Shown: piece by piece, positions 6,156 to 6,851 of the stretch
Layout of the letters: the number at the start of each line of letters is the position of its first letter
Numbering within the stretch: position 1 is the first letter of the stretch
Source: Phycisphaerales bacterium
GTDB taxonomy: Bacteria > Planctomycetota > Phycisphaerae > SM23-33
NCBI GenBank assembly: GCA_003153915.1
Contig: PMBX01000209.1
Coordinates: 11,559-18,409, forward strand
Length of the DNA stretch: 6,851 bases
Reading direction: 5' to 3'
Program-made: the position numbers and the translations under genes
The notes under the pieces: generated by a model
Seen by the model: only the letters and a program-made list of their open reading frames with translations
What the model was told of the DNA's origin: nothing
Databases searched by the model: none

Positions 6156-6851
6156 CTAAATGGACACCTTTGATAAGTAGTCGACACATGAGCGAATCTC
6201 TCGCCGAACCGCCTCCAGGCACGCCTCTACTCGGCCAAAGTCCGCCGCCTTGGCGACCTGTTCGAGTTCTGCCGCCGCCTGATGCAGTCCCTTGGCCGAG
6301 ACGTTGGCCGCGGAGCCCTTAAGCCCGTGGGCCACGAACGCGATCTTCTGGGCGTCTGCCGCCCGCACGTGCCCCTCCAGGGCGTCCAGCTCCTTGAGAA
6401 CTTTGCCCTTGAACGCGTGAAGAATCCGCTCCGCGAAATCCTGCTTGCCCATGCATCGCACGAGCAGGCTGGCGAAGTCAAAAGGCCCGTCCGTGGCGCA
6501 TTGCCATGACACTGGTTGCGCCATCGTCGTGGCGGCCGAAGCGGCGCGCACAGGATCCGATGCGCGATCGTCGTCACCCGCCGAAACCGGCGAGAGCGCC
6601 TTCGGCTCCGGCGACTCGTTCGGCAGGTGCTTATTGAGCATTGCCACCAACTGATCCGGCTCGATCGGCTTGCTCATGTAATCGTCCATCCCGGCCTCCA
6701 GGCACGATTCCCGGTCTCCTTTGATCGCGTTGGCCGTCATGGCGATGATCGGCAGGCGCGCGGCGTGCCGGCACATCGCGGCGCCGCCTTCCTCCAGCCT
6801 TCGGATCTTCTTGGTCGTGGCGAATCCGTCCATCTCCGGCATCTGACAGTC
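6156..6851 (-). CDS. Hybrid sensor histidine kinase, C-terminal receiver and HPt domains (5' end outside window)
   Basis: The frame is open to the window edge at 6851 and stops at TAG 6158-6156; 231 codons are visible. The first visible residues are DCQMPEMDGF, so the first codon in the window encodes the receiver's phosphoacceptor Asp. The switch Thr (IIAMTANAI, about 39) and Lys (MSKPIEP, about 61) follow. A Ser/Ala/Asp-rich linker runs from about 78 to 113. An HPt domain covers about 124-228, with the phosphoacceptor His175 in VAHGLKGSAANVSAKGLHQAA. The sensor, dimerisation and ATPase domains are not visible and must lie upstream, so kinase identity rests on the REC-HPt order usual for hybrid kinases such as RpfC or BarA. 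It lies 52 bases before the REC-HD-GYP gene on the same strand. Phosphotransfer from this HPt His to Asp51 of that regulator is the natural prediction. A stand-alone REC-HPt protein cannot be excluded. Confidence 0.87.
   Translation of the reverse strand, partial: DCQMPEMDGFATTKKIRRLEEGGAAMCRHAARLPIIAMTANAIKGDRESCLEAGMDDYMSKPIEPDQLVAMLNKHLPNESPEPKALSPVSAGDDDRASDPVRAASAATTMAQPVSWQCATDGPFDFASLLVRCMGKQDFAERILHAFKGKVLKELDALEGHVRAADAQKIAFVAHGLKGSAANVSAKGLHQAAAELEQVAKAADFGRVEACLEAVRREIRSCVDYLSKVSI

Overview
The window looks like part of a chromosome of a GC-rich, Gram-negative (diderm) bacterium. A TonB-dependent outer-membrane receptor with a C-terminal Phe shows the outer membrane. A planctomycete or similar environmental lineage is my best guess, from the general feel of the ferritin-like, radical SAM and membrane-anchored proteins. 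No rRNA or other phylogenetic marker is present, so this is only an inference.

Left part (1-2100, + strand). The window opens inside a ferritin-like/rubrerythrin-type gene, of which only the C-terminal helix pair is present (ends 252). A 346-base stretch without a convincing gene follows. It holds two overlapping inverted repeats, which could form competing hairpins, and a separate small hairpin. Next is a complete class B (cobalamin-binding-domain) radical SAM enzyme, 599-1987, which starts at TTG behind a purine-rich ribosome binding site. A hairpin with no U-tract sits in the gap between this gene and the genes converging from the right.

Right part (2120-6851, - strand). Read in the direction of transcription, there is the C-terminal end of a hybrid sensor kinase (receiver plus HPt, cut by the window edge), then a REC-HD-GYP response regulator (a likely cyclic-di-GMP phosphodiesterase). 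A TonB-dependent receptor follows, and after a gap of 232 bases a small single-pass membrane protein of unknown function. The first three genes are tightly packed and probably form one operon. The kinase/regulator pair has the same domain plan as RpfC/RpfG: a hybrid kinase ending REC-HPt beside a REC-HD-GYP protein. Here the pair sits directly upstream of an outer-membrane receptor. A plausible reading is a phosphorelay that controls cyclic-di-GMP breakdown, linked by co-transcription to uptake or sensing of a ligand.

The receptor start needs care. An in-frame ATG overlaps the HD-GYP stop codon as ATGA, but a GTG 69 bases further in has a perfect AGGAGG at 9-base spacing and opens directly on a signal peptide. 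That AGGAGG lies in a short hairpin. I see no tRNA, rRNA, CRISPR array, insertion sequence or phage feature, and nothing I can call a clearly new biological system.
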